Assembly: GCA_029255685.2 (NCBI GenBank) | Contig: CM055315.2 | Span: forward strand, 31,005,501-31,069,500 | DNA length: 64,000 bases | From: Silene conica | Lineage: Eukaryota > Streptophyta > Magnoliopsida > Caryophyllales > Caryophyllaceae | Reading direction: 5' to 3' | Shown: positions 34,612-45,541 of the stretch, in pieces | Layout of the letters: every line of letters starts with the position of its first letter | How positions within the stretch are numbered: position 1 is the first letter of the stretch | Program-made: the position numbers and the translations under genes | The notes under the pieces: generated by a model | What the model was told of the DNA's origin: nothing | What the model saw: only the letters and a program-made list of their open reading frames with translations | Database searches by the model: none

Positions 34612-35184
34612 GTTAACTACGGAATATAATTGTGTCCATCATCCGTGGCTAACAAGATTGTATGAGTTGAGGGAAAAATGGTGTTGTGCGTTTGGTAAAG
34701 ATTATTTCTCTGCTGGAATATTATCCTCTCAAAGGAGTGAGTCGACCAACAATTCTATTTGTAAAAGGCTTAGTGAAGGAGTTTACACACGTTTTCAGAA
34801 GGAGTTTGTGAAGGCAATGTCTTGATACTTGACATGCATCGCCAATTTCATAAGCTCATCATTGCTAGTGTTGATAATGATATAACAAGAGGTATCGTTG
34901 AGAATTGTTTTAAACAAGCGAAAGCAGAAGTAGAAGGTATTTTGGGTGGCATTGATGTCTCAGATATAGAAGGGGGTGATGCTGATGTAATACAAAATCC
35001 GAAGGGGAAAACGAAGAAGGGTGAAAAATTCACTAGAAAAAGGAGCATCATAGATATTGAGACAAGTCGAGCTCGCGGAAAACACAAGGCTGTTGCAACT
35101 CGTGCACAGAAAAAATCAACTGCTAATACAGTTGTGGAGGACGATTGTCTAGATATGGAGTCAATAGTGTCCCTTCACACATAG
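34612..35184 (+). pseudogene. FAR1/MULE transposase fragment, C-terminal part
   Basis: After a TTCTCAG acceptor, the frame reads HPWLTRLYELREKWCCAFGK then DYFSAGILSSQRSESTNNSI, a strong match to the conserved C-terminal block of FAR1-family MULE transposases. A TGA at 34823-34825 closes that frame. A second frame (34822-35184) continues with a Lys/Arg-rich tail containing NPKGKTKKGEKFTRKRSI, like the 'NP...KG' tail of FAR1 proteins. The stop and frame change make it non-functional as read. The upstream catalytic core is absent, so the element cannot be autonomous. Confidence 0.75.
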
Positions 35185-36779
35185 GACTTGAAGAAATATT
35201 AATGGCTCCGAGTGATTAACATTTTTGAATTATTTTTTACGACTCGACATTGTGTATTTTTATTCATTCTGATGCACATAAAGTTTAGACAAATGCTCAA
35301 CATGTTTACAAACATGACCAATAAAAACCTTGCCTTTATTCTGTTGTTGGTAATGCTTATTAATTTGACAATTGGTCGTACGATAGTTTTACGTGTAAAA
35401 AAAATTGTATGCTCAGAAAGTATAGTACAATGCAAAAAAAACCATGTTAGATCAAAAACTTCAATCATAATGCTAAAAAAATATAGTAATGCTAAAAAAA
35501 TATAGAACAATGCTCTAGAACAACATTAACTTAGATACTTGAATGATGATGCTCAGAAGGTTTGTTACATGCTCTGAAAGTTTGGTGTAATGCTCAAAAT
35601 GAGAGTTGCTAAATGCTCAGAAACTTCAACATTCATACTTAACAAATATAGTACATAAAACTAAAACTATATAATGCTCAGAAACTTCAATGTTGATGCT
35701 CAAAAATATTGAACAATGCTCTAAAACTGTGTTATGCTAAAAAATATAGATCAATACTCTAAAACTGTGTTATTTTCAACAAATTTAGAACAATGCTCTA
35801 AAACTGCATTATCTTAGATAATTCAATAAGGATACTCAAAAAGTTTTTTAAATGCTCTGAAAGTTTGGAGTAATGCTCAAAGCAACAGTTCTGTCAAATG
35901 CTCAAAAACTTTAACGTTGATGCTCAGAAAATATAGTGAATGATAATATTTTATGATCAGAAAAATAGAACAATGCTCAAAACCTGTGTTATGCTCAAAA
36001 AAATAGAATAATGCTCTAAAACTGTGTTATGCTCAAAAAATATAGAACAATGCTCTAAAACTGAATTAGCTTAGATATTTCAATACGGATGCTCAAAAAG
36101 TAGTTAAATGCTCAAAAACTGTGTTATGCTCAAAAAAATAGAACAATGCTCTAAAACTATGTTATGCTAAAAAAAATATAGAACAATGCTCTAAACCGCA
36201 TTAGCTTAGATATTTCAATACGGATGCTCAAAAAGTTTGTTAAATGCTCTGAAAGTTTAGGGTAATGCTCAAAGTAAATGTTCTATCAAATGCTCAGAAA
36301 CGTTAATGTTAATGCTCAGAAAATATTTTACATAAAACTAATATTAAAATATTATAATAAAACTGGTAAATAATGCTCAGAAAGTTCAATGATGTCTAGG
36401 AATGAATATTCTCATATTGATGAGAAAGACAATGTTTTATGTGTTGACACAAATCCACAATGTCATTAGTATTTACACAATTTTAGGCTTTACATGATAA
36501 TATTTTCTCTTCAACTAAGTACATTTTTCTGTACTGGTACGAGCTAACACTTCTATTTTCAACCCATTCTTCTTGAAATTCACAATGTCATACGCGTACT
36601 TGACTCACAAATTTTGCAAAGCTTTAACCTGAAAGAAGGAAAATTAAACATAGTTAAATACTAAGTACTCAAAAAAATTTTAATACTGCTCAAAAAGTCT
36701 AATAAATTTGAGCAAATTCTCCACTATGCTAAAACTAATAATGCTCAAAACGTCTAACAAATTTCATATCAAAATGTAT

Positions 36780-37084
36780 CTAATCTATACGCAATGTTAC
36801 TTGGCCTTTCTCAAGGCCTGTATCCCAATCTTTGAGGTCACCTTGATATGTTTCCATGTGATGCATCGCATATACAGCACAATCACAGTCGTTTGACTGG
36901 TCACGCCAATTCATTTCCGGTTGTATAACTTTAAGGTCGCGGACAAGAGTAGCTTTACTGAACAAGTTTTCACTGGTAAGCCATCTGGCAAAAAAATCTT
37001 GCTGAAATGTAAACGACAACAAGTAAGTATTTTTGAGCATATATATCTCAAATGCAAAACACACAATGATTTTTAATATGTCAA
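36780..37084 (-). pseudogene. Ulp1-like (C48) cysteine protease C-terminal fragment
   Basis: On the minus strand the exon from 37001 (after TTACATTTCAG) to the stop at 36780 ends with QSNDCDCAVYAMHHMETYQG, the Gln...Asp-Cys active-site block of Ulp1/SENP-type SUMO proteases. The preceding piece (about 37160-37070) is less clear. The His and Asp of the catalytic triad are not found, so the copy is partial. Plant MULEs that carry Ulp1-like genes are known (Kaonashi/KI-MULE types). Here it lies opposite to the transposase fragments, in the same strand as the captured exosome exons. Confidence 0.75.
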
Positions 37085-37185
37085 GTGAATGATAACATTT
37101 TTTCGTCGCTTGCTTTAGTGTCAAGAACGGGAAACATAAATATGATATCCTAGACAACAAGTTCGAGGGAGGATCGTCATTGGAA

Positions 37186-37536
37186 AAACTGCAAATATTT
37201 CAAAGCCTTTTGTAAACAGATTTATTCTTATTCTGAACCTCGTCCAACACTACTGACAACACCACCACATCATCGATAGCGGTTTTCTCAAGTAAATCAA
37301 TCTATGCCAACAACAATAACCAACATCATTAACATAAACATCATCGTATCGATACAAAAAAAAAAACTCCAATTAAACCAACTAAACAAATTCTCCACCT
37401 GATTGAGTACGACATTGGTGTCAAGTACTAAAATAGTGGAAGCATCAACACTCAATCGCGAAACGGAAGCATCGCAAACTTTACAAATTGAAGCTCCACA
37501 GTATATATCATCTCTAAGATAATGCTCCCGAACAAT
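37186..37536 (-). pseudogene. Captured DIS3/RRP44 exosome nuclease exons
   Basis: The minus strand shows two exons separated by an intron. The first, 37536-37399 (46 codons, acceptor TTGATTACAG, donor CAG|GTGGAG), begins IVREHYLRDDIYCGASICKV and ends ILVLDTNVVLNQ. The second, from 37301 (acceptor GGCATAG), reads IDLLEKTAIDDVVVLSVVLD and EVQNKNKSVYKRL. This is the N-terminal CR3/PIN region of the exosome subunit DIS3/RRP44, including the PIN-domain Asp of LDTN. A TGA follows KRL where the family has Arg. The intron is retained, so the capture was from genomic DNA rather than mRNA. After about 37186 the sequence runs into Ulp1-like material. Confidence 0.85.
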
Positions 37537-37850
37537 CTGTAATCAAACAAAAAAACACAATTGAAGATTGAAAAAGGGAGAAGTAAATTAGGGTTGGGGT
37601 TTGTGATTAATTTAATCTACAAGAATTAAAGTCGTGATAAAGAGTTTGATGGTGTTTTAATGTAGAAGGGGATTTGAGAAACCCGGGTTTCGAGAAACTG
37701 TAATTTTTTGGATTTTAATTTTTGTTTTTTTGTTTTGTTTTTTTTGGTGATGGGTCGGGTTATTAGGGTTGGGTAGTGGATCAGGGCTGGGTATTGGGTA
37801 TTAGGTAGTACCTCTGATGTACCTTCCTATTTCTCGATAAAGAGAGATAA

Positions 37851-38054
37851 GGGAAAGGTAGGGAGAGAATGAAAAAATTGTATAATGGTTGGCTGTTGTC
37901 GATTGCACATACATTGTTTTAGTTGTTTTTTTGTTTTATCATTGCCATTGAATTTTATTATGATCTAATGGTTGTAATTCGTTCTCACCGTTTGCACCGA
38001 GTGTTCGTTCTCACCGGATCCTAAATCTATATATATATATATATATATATATTG
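37851..38054. other. Spacer ending in a (TA)n run
   Basis: A TA microsatellite lies at about 38030-38052. Nothing else recognised. Confidence 0.5.
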
Positions 38055-39142
38055 ATTTTTAGATGTGAGATATTTTGTAATCGTAATTAAAAAAAATTGT
38101 TCTTCTAAGTTTTAGATGTGGGATATATTGTTAATCCTAATTTCAATATTTGGTACTCATAAAATTATTAATCAACTTTACTCTCCAAGATTATTTACTA
38201 CTCAAATTCTTTTATACCTTCTTTTTTTCCTTCTAAAAAACGTTCAATTTATAGATGTGTGATATATTGTTTATCCTAATCCTAATTAAACTATTAGGTA
38301 CTTATAAAATTAATAATCAACTTTTTTTTTCTTTTACTCTTAATGTTTAGATGTGGGATATATTGTTAATTTTAATTAAAATTGAAAAAATTTCATTGTT
38401 CTTCTGATTTTTAGATGTGGAATAGATTGTTAATCATATTTAAAAATATTAGGTACTCATAAATAAATAATCAACTTTATCTTTTTTCTTTCTCTCTTAA
38501 TATTTAAATGTGAGATATATTGTTAATTTTAATTAAAAAAAAAAAAATGTTCTTCTAATTTTTAGATGTGGGATATATTGTTAATCCTAATTAAAATATT
38601 AATATTTAGATGTGTGATATATTGTCAATCTTTATTAAAATCTAAAAAACTTTCGTTGTTCTTCTAATATTTATATGTGGGATTTAGTGTTAATCCTAAT
38701 TAAAATATTAATATTTAGATGTGAGATATATTAAAATGATACTCATAAAATTAATAGTCAACTTTATTGTCTAATATTATATATTACTCTAACGTTTTTT
38801 TATATCTTTTTTTCGTTTCTCTCCTAATATTTAGATGTGAGATATTTTGTAATCGTAATTAAAATAAAAAATATATATTTGTTCTTCTAACTTTTAGATG
38901 TGCGATATATTGTTAATCCTAATTTCAATATTAGGTAGTCATAAAATTAATAATCAACTTTACTGTCCAAGATTATTTACTACTCTAAATTCTTTTATAC
39001 CTTCTTTTTTTCCTTCTAAAAAACTTTATTTGTTCTTTTAATTTTTAGATGTGGGATATATTGTTAATCCTAATCCTAATTAAACTATTAGGTACTTAGA
39101 AAATTAATAATCAATTTTTTTTTCTTTCACTCTTAATATTTT

Positions 39143-39334
39143 TTTTTTTTTTTTGCTAAAAGGTAAGAAATTTATTAATAACCAAAACAATTACAAACTA
39201 TTTTGGTCCACTCCATGTTACAGACTCAATTAGATATCCTTTAGCCTAGCTAACCAACGCTGATCAGACATCGATATCCTAGACCATCTACTCTCCTTAA
39301 TTCTGCTATTAATTTCATTTTTGATCAGCCTATA
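39143..39334 (-). mobile_element. 5'-truncated non-LTR retroposon tail, minus strand
   Basis: A poly-T run on + (poly-A on -) is followed by about 180 bp unlike the surrounding repeat. Near-identical 12-bp words flank it: CTCTTAATATTT at 39130-39141 and CTCTTATTATTT at 39335-39346, fitting a slightly diverged target duplication. Confidence 0.65.
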
Positions 39335-39667
39335 CTCTTATTATTTAGATGTGGGATATATTGTTAATTTTAATTAAAATTGAAAAAAACATTCATTTTT
39401 CTTTTGATTTTTAGATGAGGGATATATTGTTAATCCTATTTAAAAATATTAGGTACTTATACATTTTTTTCCTTTCTCTCTTAATATTTAGATGTGGGAT
39501 ATATTGTTAATCTTAATTAAAATCTAAAAGACTTTCTTTGTTCTTCGATTTTTTAGATGTGACATATATTGTTAATCGTAATTAAAATAATAGTTACTCA
39601 TAAAATTAATAATCAACTATATTGATAATCCGAATTAAAATATAAAAATATATAATATATAATAGGA

Positions 39668-40280
39668 TAATTTGTGAGAAACTACCTTACATTTATGCCC
39701 ATTTGTGAACAACTACCTTACTTTTTATTTTTGGTTAAAAACTACCTTTCATTTTAATTTTTTGTTAAAAACAACCTAAAAAAAGTTTTGAGGCCAATTT
39801 CTATTTATTATTGGTTTCACACGTGTGAGTTATCGAAATTTTCATTCTTATTTTGTCGTTAAACTTGATATCCAAGCTTATCCTTCTCATCTAAAATTCT
39901 AAACGAAAGGAAATTCTTATCATTAGCTTCCATTTCTTTCTTTAAGCATGCGGAATAATTGCTCCGGATGATGAACATGGGTTAAATGGTATGAACTCTA
40001 TGCTATTAGTGAATAGGTGGAATAATTTTCACTAATAACATAGAGTTTAGAACTTTAGATAAAAAGGATAAGCTTGGATATCAAGTTTAATGACAAAATA
40101 AGAATGAAAATTTAGAGAACTCACACGTGTGAAACCAATAATAAATAGAAATTGGCCTCAAAACTTTTTTTAGGTAGTTTTTAACAAAAAATTAAAATGA
40201 AAGGTATTTTTAACCAAAAATAAAAAGTAAGGTAGTTGTTCACAAATGGGGATAAATGTAAGGTAGTTTCTCACAAATTA
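39668..40280. mobile_element. Foldback MITE, almost entirely inverted repeat
   Basis: The left arm from TAATTTGTGAGAAACTACCTTACATTTATG and the right arm ending ...GTAAGGTAGTTTCTCACAAATTA are inverses over roughly 230 bp or more. The match continues inward (CACACGTGTGA, GATATCCAAGCTTATCC on the left; GGATAAGCTTGGATATC, TCACACGTGTG on the right) to a short central region near 39960-40020. Total 613 bp, no coding. Family not assignable; long-TIR MULE-type or hAT-type MITEs are candidates. Confidence 0.85.
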
Positions 40281-40582
40281 AATATTTAATTTGGTAGTTT
40301 TAAAAGTTGGAGACTACCACGTCATTCGAAATAAAGCTTAAATATATATTTATATATACTAAAATTTTCTTTGTTCTCCTAATTTTTAGATGTGGGATAT
40401 ATTGTTAATCCTAATTAAAATATAAAAAATAATTAATTAGGTAGTTTAAAAAAATTGGAGACTACCATGTCTCTCGAAAAAAAGTCTCAAATATATATTT
40501 ATATTGATATATTGATTATGATCCGTATTATGCTTTAAATTTCTTGGACTCTCGCTACATCTATTCACCCAAAATAGTCTCA

Positions 40583-41070
40583 ACTAATATTTTTGCCCGT
40601 GCGATGCACGGATAGTAAAGTATTTGTATATTCATAAAACTTGTCACCGTGTAAATAAAAATAAATCATAATACTTTTTTTCTTGATAAAAAAACAGTTA
40701 TAGTTCGTTTTATGAATGTGATATTTTGTTAATAAAATTACCTCGTTTATATTCATTTATGTCATTAATACTAACATCATCCATACATCTATCATGCATC
40801 CATCGTATTAAATCACAGATACATCTAAACATCCAACTCGCCGCAATCATCTTAATACCCCATGAAAGAACCCTTTAAACAACTACTCTTACCCTCAGAA
40901 CAACACATAAAACAGTCTACAATCCAAAGTCATGCCTACTAACCTATCATGAAATTAACCACCAAATACGATGGAGTCATCTTAATTCCTACCTCAAACA
41001 ACCATCCAATTCATCATCGACACCATTTTCCTAGTTTCCAATACACACCTAAAATATTCAAGTCATCCTT
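40583..41070 (-). mobile_element. Possible Helitron 3' end on the minus strand, truncated
   Basis: On the minus strand the sequence CCGTGCATCGCACGGG forms a hairpin about 10 bp before TTAG at about 40583, resembling a Helitron 3' terminus (CTRR expected, here TTAG). No 5' end is seen before the gypsy LTR begins at 41071. Confidence 0.4.
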
Positions 41071-43142
41071 TGTAATACCCCGAACATTTATAATATTTTA
41101 TTGCGATAATTACGTTTATTTTTGTCGTGTCGATAGTATTTAGACGTTATTAGTATTCGATAAATAAATTATCGAATGAAATCTTAGTCACATGTTGTTA
41201 GTGGGGTTCGATCTCGAGACTCTTGCTTATACCGGTGGGCCTCGGAAGTAGTGCTAAGCCATAAGCCCACAATATGATAAAACTCTCAACAATCTCTCAC
41301 GATCATACTCCCTCATGCCGCCTCATATCAGCCATACTTTACCCTAATTCTACCCTAATCTATACACAAACCAACACCCCACGTTGCAGCCACCACATCA
41401 GAGAGGAGAAAGGAGCCTTGCACGACGGGTCTAAGACGGTCTAGGACTATTCGATTTGGTCGTGGGTCAGGTATGTCAACTCTGTGTCGTGGTGTTTGCG
41501 TGTAGAGTTGTGTTTACTTTTGAAGGGTAGTTCGTTTTTATTCTCAGTTTATACTTGTACGACTTTGCTGGTGGTAGTCAGGGTGGGGGTATGGTGGTCG
41601 TCACGGTGGTGTACCGTTTGTAATGTCGTCGGAAAAAGGGGCATTCGTATTTCATGAGTTGTCTCGGTTTTATGGTTTGCGCGTGGTACAAGGATGTTTG
41701 GGGGTGGTACCACCGTTGACTCGGGGGAGATCGACACGGTGGTACCACCGTTGCATGAGAGTCGGATGTCAGGAGCGGTCATGGTGGTGGTTTCAGGTGG
41801 TGTTAGGGCTGTTAAGGGGTGTCGACAGTGGCTAGTTCAGGAAGGGTCTGTGGTGTCTAGGTGGTGAACCAGGCCTGGTTTGGGCTCTGGTTCACCTCGC
41901 TAGTGACTGTCGAAGGGTTGCTGAGTGTTGGGGGTGTTGTAGGTGGTTGTGGGTTAGCGTAAGGTGGTTGCCGGCGGTAGTGTAGGTGTTACACGGTGAT
42001 GGGGAGGCTCGGTTTTATCCACGGGTTTAGGCGGGTCATCAATGGTGTTTAGGAGTTGTGTTATTTTGTTATTAGTTTATCATTTTTACAATAATCATAA
42101 TATTATTATTACTAATATTGGTGTCAATATCTTTTATCATGGCTATTAATAATAATATTACTACTATTTACTTATGGTTTATGATAATGAAAATGGGTGT
42201 TAATTATTTAAGTGTGTTGGTTGGAATTGTTTACGAGTCGGGAACTTCTTTTAAGGAAATTACTGTCTCGGGAAAGTTTCCATTTTGGGAAACTGGAAAC
42301 TTTCCATTTATAGAAGCTTATTATTATCTATAGTTGGTGTAAGTGAGTTATGGGGGTTCGGGAAGTTTATTAATTCGTTACGTATGCGTGTTTAGGTAGC
42401 GAGTTTCGCGTGGAACATTTTTTAGCAAGCTTGGACTTATCTGCATTCCTGCTAATTGAGGTAGGGGGATTACTGTGATTACAGTGTTGAACATGCTGTT
42501 AATATTTGGTGATTTCCATGTTTATCTTATGCTATAACATGACTGTTATATGAGCTATTCATTTATATCTTTCTGTGATACGTTGTGATCGGTGCGGAGT
42601 TATTTGGCGTTGGATCGGTGCTGAGTTTATTTGGCGTTGGATCGGTGCGGAGTTTATTTGGCGTTGGATCGGTGCGGAGTTAATGGCCTTGGGAACGGTG
42701 CGGAGTTATTGGCCTTGTGATCGGTGCGGAGAAGGGATGATTGAATCCCTATATATATATATGATATTGTTGGCTTATTTATTTTCCTCTACTCAACCTC
42801 GTGGTTGACCCTGTGTATTCGTGATCACCTATGATGAACCAATTTTCTGGGGAGCAGATTGACAGGTGTTGAGACTATGGGAGCTAAGGGAAGAGAGAAG
42901 CTTGGATCCGGACCAGCCTAGAGTCTAGATCACCATAGTAGTCTTTTCATGAGTTGTACTTTAGTTTTACAAAACAGTTTTATAATTTGGTTGTATGAAC
43001 TCGTTCTTTGAGTTTAACCTTACTTAGTTAAAGTACTGTTTATCTTTCCTTTGTATCTGCTGCCTCGGGAAACCGAGATGGTAACACCCTTATTTATCAG
43101 AGGAGTCCTAGTACAGGCCCATGAATAAATGGGGGTGTTACA
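41071..43142 (+). repeat. 5' LTR of the gypsy element
   Basis: It begins TGTAATACCCCGAACATTTA and ends GGGGGTGTTACA, 2072 bp. The matching start recurs at 53304. The flank before it is TCCTT; the partner duplication is beyond the window. Within it lie a 27-bp tandem repeat (42580-42735) and an inverted 'GGTGGTACCACCGTTG' word pair near 41705-41755. ORFs inside it are not genes. Confidence 0.93.
42580..42735. repeat. 27-bp tandem repeat in the 5' LTR
   Basis: Five to six units of GGATCGGTGCGGAGTTTATTTGGCGTT; the last ones diverge to 'TTATTGGCCTTGTGA'. Confidence 0.9.
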
Positions 43143-43145
43143 AAG

Positions 43146-43158
43146 TGGTATCAGAGAG
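43146..43158 (+). promoter_or_regulatory. Primer-binding site of the gypsy element
   Basis: TGGTATCAGAGAG lies 3 bp after the 5' LTR. TGGTATCAGAG is the common plant retrotransposon site complementary to the initiator Met-tRNA 3' end. Confidence 0.85.
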
Positions 43159-43480
43159 AACGATCCTCAGGCCTAACCTAATGAACCCAATGAATGTAGG
43201 ATGAGTCTAAATAAAATGAAACCCGGGATAGGACTGTTAGGAGCACACTAAAGGAAAAGTATGAGTCTGGGGCCCCCTCACTCCAAACCATTGGCCCTAT
43301 CAGTTTTACCCGGGAACCCAGAGTGAATATACGAGAGAAAAAGGGTAGATTAGGAGGTGATGGAAGTGATGGTATATTGTGATAGAAATGTTATGAGAAC
43401 TCTTAGTATATGTGACCGTTTGGAAAAGCCAGTAAAGGCAAGAGCATGAAAGACTTTTATTTATATGAGTACAAAGGTGT

Positions 43481-44094
43481 AAAATCGACACAAACCTGAA
43501 AAAGGAGTAAAATCGACACAAACCTGAAAAGCCAATAATACTATAAAGAGATTTAATACATAATTAAAGTTAGTAAATCGACACAAACCTAAAAAAGGAG
43601 TAAAATGTAGGTGAACGGCGGTGGTGGGTGGTCCGGTGGCGTTGCGGTGGTCCGGTATAAGGACTATCGGTCGACGGGTTTGGGGGGTTTTGAGGTTTTT
43701 CCTTTTTAAAACGTACGCAATAATGGGAATGACGGGTTGAAGAGGCAAAAAAAAAATATAACAGGGGGTTAGCGACCGAATTCGGTCGCTAAATTCGGTC
43801 GCTAAATTTAGCGACTGAATTCGGTTGCTACATTCGGTCGCTAAATTTAGCGACTGTAGCTAAACTCGGTCGCTAAATTTAGCGACTGAATTCGGTCGCC
43901 AAATTCGGTCGCTAAACTGGCGCAATGGTACTTTTTGGATTCCCGCGGATTTTTTCGGATAAGATTGGGATAGGCTTTTGGTCGCTAAATTTAGCGACCG
44001 ACGTCGGTCGCCCGCTTTTTTTTATTCGGTCGCTAATTTGCGACTACCATTGCGGTGGCAGGTTTGGTCGCTATTTGGGGTAATTCTTGTAGTG
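43481..44094. mobile_element. One-ended CACTA remnant in the gypsy 5' internal region
   Basis: The right end ...GGGGTAATTCTTGTAGTG at 44077-44094 is the inverse of a CACTACAAGAAT terminus. The subterminal region (43773-44060) is packed with GGTCGCTAAATTTAGCGAC(C/T) palindromic repeats, as in CACTA subterminal regions. No CACTA start is found on the left, where three direct copies of 'TAAAATCGACACAAACCT' stand instead. TGT precedes 43481 and follows 44094, a possible 3-bp duplication, so the left tip may have been lost or rearranged. Confidence 0.65.
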
Positions 44095-44307
44095 TGTATA
44101 TCAATGTGGATGCATGAGGTGATTTGAATTATATCAGTAGTTGTATCATGTCTAGCGATATGCGGTTATGTGATCCCCGAGCCATATTATAGAAAGTACT
44201 ACCCTAGATGATATTTACTTATTGACTTTGATGCCTAGGGAACATAGCCCTAACCCAAATGGGTGCCCACATGAGACGGGACTCATTTCTTTCTTTTGTA
44301 TTATAGT

Positions 44308-44825
44308 ATGCCTCCGCGAAGAAACAATGTCGCTAACATCACGCAAGAAGAATTGGATCGTTTGATAGCTGAGAATGAGGCCCTAAAGGCCAAACGTATG
44401 GACTCCGCAAAGATGAGCACGATTATCGCGAGGCATCACCCTACCCAATTCACTGGGGAGGGGGAACCTCATTTCCTAGGGGCTTGGTGCCGGGAATTCA
44501 GTAACCTGTTCAAGTTGGTGGATTGCCCCGAAGAGTTGAGGGTTGACCAAGCAGCCCACTATCTGAGGGGTATGGCCGATGACTGGTGGACCGGAAACAA
44601 AGGTGAAATTCGAGAGGCAGCCAGGGAGGATGGAACTGAGTTTGTTGCCTGGATCGCATTCAAGAGGATCTTATCTGAAGTGTTTCTACCAGAATTCCAG
44701 AAAAGCAAGCTAAGAGAGGAGTTTGATACCTTCAGGATGACGGAAGACATGACGGTAGAGGCCTATTACAGAAAATTTATCCATTTGGTGAGTTATGTAG
44801 GGGACATGGGGTTTGATGATGCCAT
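44308..44825 (+). pseudogene. Gypsy gag, 5' part, cut by the CACTA insertion
   Basis: The ATG at 44308 (MPPRRNNVANITQEELDRLI) opens a typical plant gypsy gag. The capsid-like part shows HHPTQFTGEGEPHFLGAWCR and the YLRGMADDWW and FDTFRMTEDMTVEAYYRKF blocks. The frame is open to 44825, where the CACTA element starts; the rest of gag resumes at 49062. The upstream in-frame TTG codons are unlikely starts. Confidence 0.9.
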
Positions 44826-45541
44826 CACTAGTAGAAAACACCCCTACGGTGGCGGTCATAAATGACTTTTTGTGGCGTTTTAAGAGGTTTAGGGTGCGTC
44901 GTATATCGCGGCGTCGTATAAAGTTTACAACCGTCGTATAAAGTTTCTACAACCGTCGCTATAGCTCTCTTATTGTGGCGGTTGTTATATAAAACTGTCG
45001 TTATAGACCTATATACAACGACGGTTGTTAGACAACAACCGCCATTATACCTTATCTAGAGTGGCGGTTATTGTTTGAAAACCGTCGGCAAAGGTACTTC
45101 AATAATATTTTTGTATGACAACCCGCCATTAAATGTTTTCTATAACGTCGGTTGTAACACGGAACCGTTGCAAAAGGTTGGGCTAACGTCGGTATTGTTA
45201 AAGAACCGCCATAATAGGCAAACCTACAATGGCATTTCTAACATGAGAACTGCCATCATAGATAGGTATTTTTTTTTTTAAAAAAAAAAACCGCTATAAA
45301 AATTTCAGCAATGTCCTATAAATTTGATAATCCAAATATCGGAATAAACAAACGATAGATACACAGGAATGCGACCAACTACCAAAAACCTTGCATATAT
45401 TCTCTGGCTAATAAAATGTCGATATTCAAAAATTATAAAACCAAATGTATAAATAATTACATACATATCTTAGTTAATAGATTCATCAACATTACATATT
45501 AAACAAACGTGTACGTTTACTAAAAAAATCAACCTAAGAGA

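Larger units (their letters stand above)
33280..36770. repeat. Dispersed TGCTCAAAAA/TGCTCTAAAAC repeat within the MULE
   Basis: Dozens of copies of 'ATGCTCAAAAA', 'ATATAGTACAATGCTC' and 'TAAAACTGTGTTATGCTC' fill the non-coding spaces between the coding fragments (33280-34260, 34440-34600 and 35400-36770). At the left the phase is 'ATAAGCTCAAAAAAA'. Spacing is roughly 20-40 bp. The repeat stops at the transposase and protease exons, so it has expanded in introns and spacers of the element. Confidence 0.8.
32806..37850. mobile_element. Decayed Mutator-like element (MULE) with captured host exons
   Basis: The left end contains ATAGAGAGCAATCCGAGGATGGTACATCGGATGTATTAC. The inverse of the right end (37800-37850) contains ATCGAGAAATAGGAAGGTACATCAGAGGTACTAC, giving degenerate terminal inverted repeats. 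Inside are FAR1/MULE transposase pieces on +, and on - an Ulp1-like protease piece and DIS3/RRP44 exons. A third copy of the right-end word lies at 33659-33698, so 32806-33698 may be a separate small element. No 9-bp target duplication could be fixed because the flanks are AT-rich. Confidence 0.6.
38055..40440. repeat. AT-rich tandem repeat, unit TTTAGATGTGGGATATATTGTTAATCCTAATTAAA
   Basis: About 17-20 degenerate copies of 'TTTTTAGATGTGGGATATATTGTTAATCCTAATTAAAATATTAGGTACTCATAAAATTAATAATCAACTTTA'-like sequence occur between 38055 and 39640, with another at about 40385-40430. Unit lengths vary from about 60 to 140 bp. A retroposon tail (39143-39334) and a foldback element (39668-40280) have inserted into it. 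Confidence 0.85.

Noticed and set aside
35199-35510. About 100-aa ORFs on both strands downstream of the FAR1 fragment
   Set aside because: Hydrophobic, AT-driven, mutually overlapping; nothing recognisable.
41549-41835. ORFs in the gypsy 5' LTR
   Set aside because: The same sequence occurs in the 3' LTR and is regulatory, not coding; no known product.
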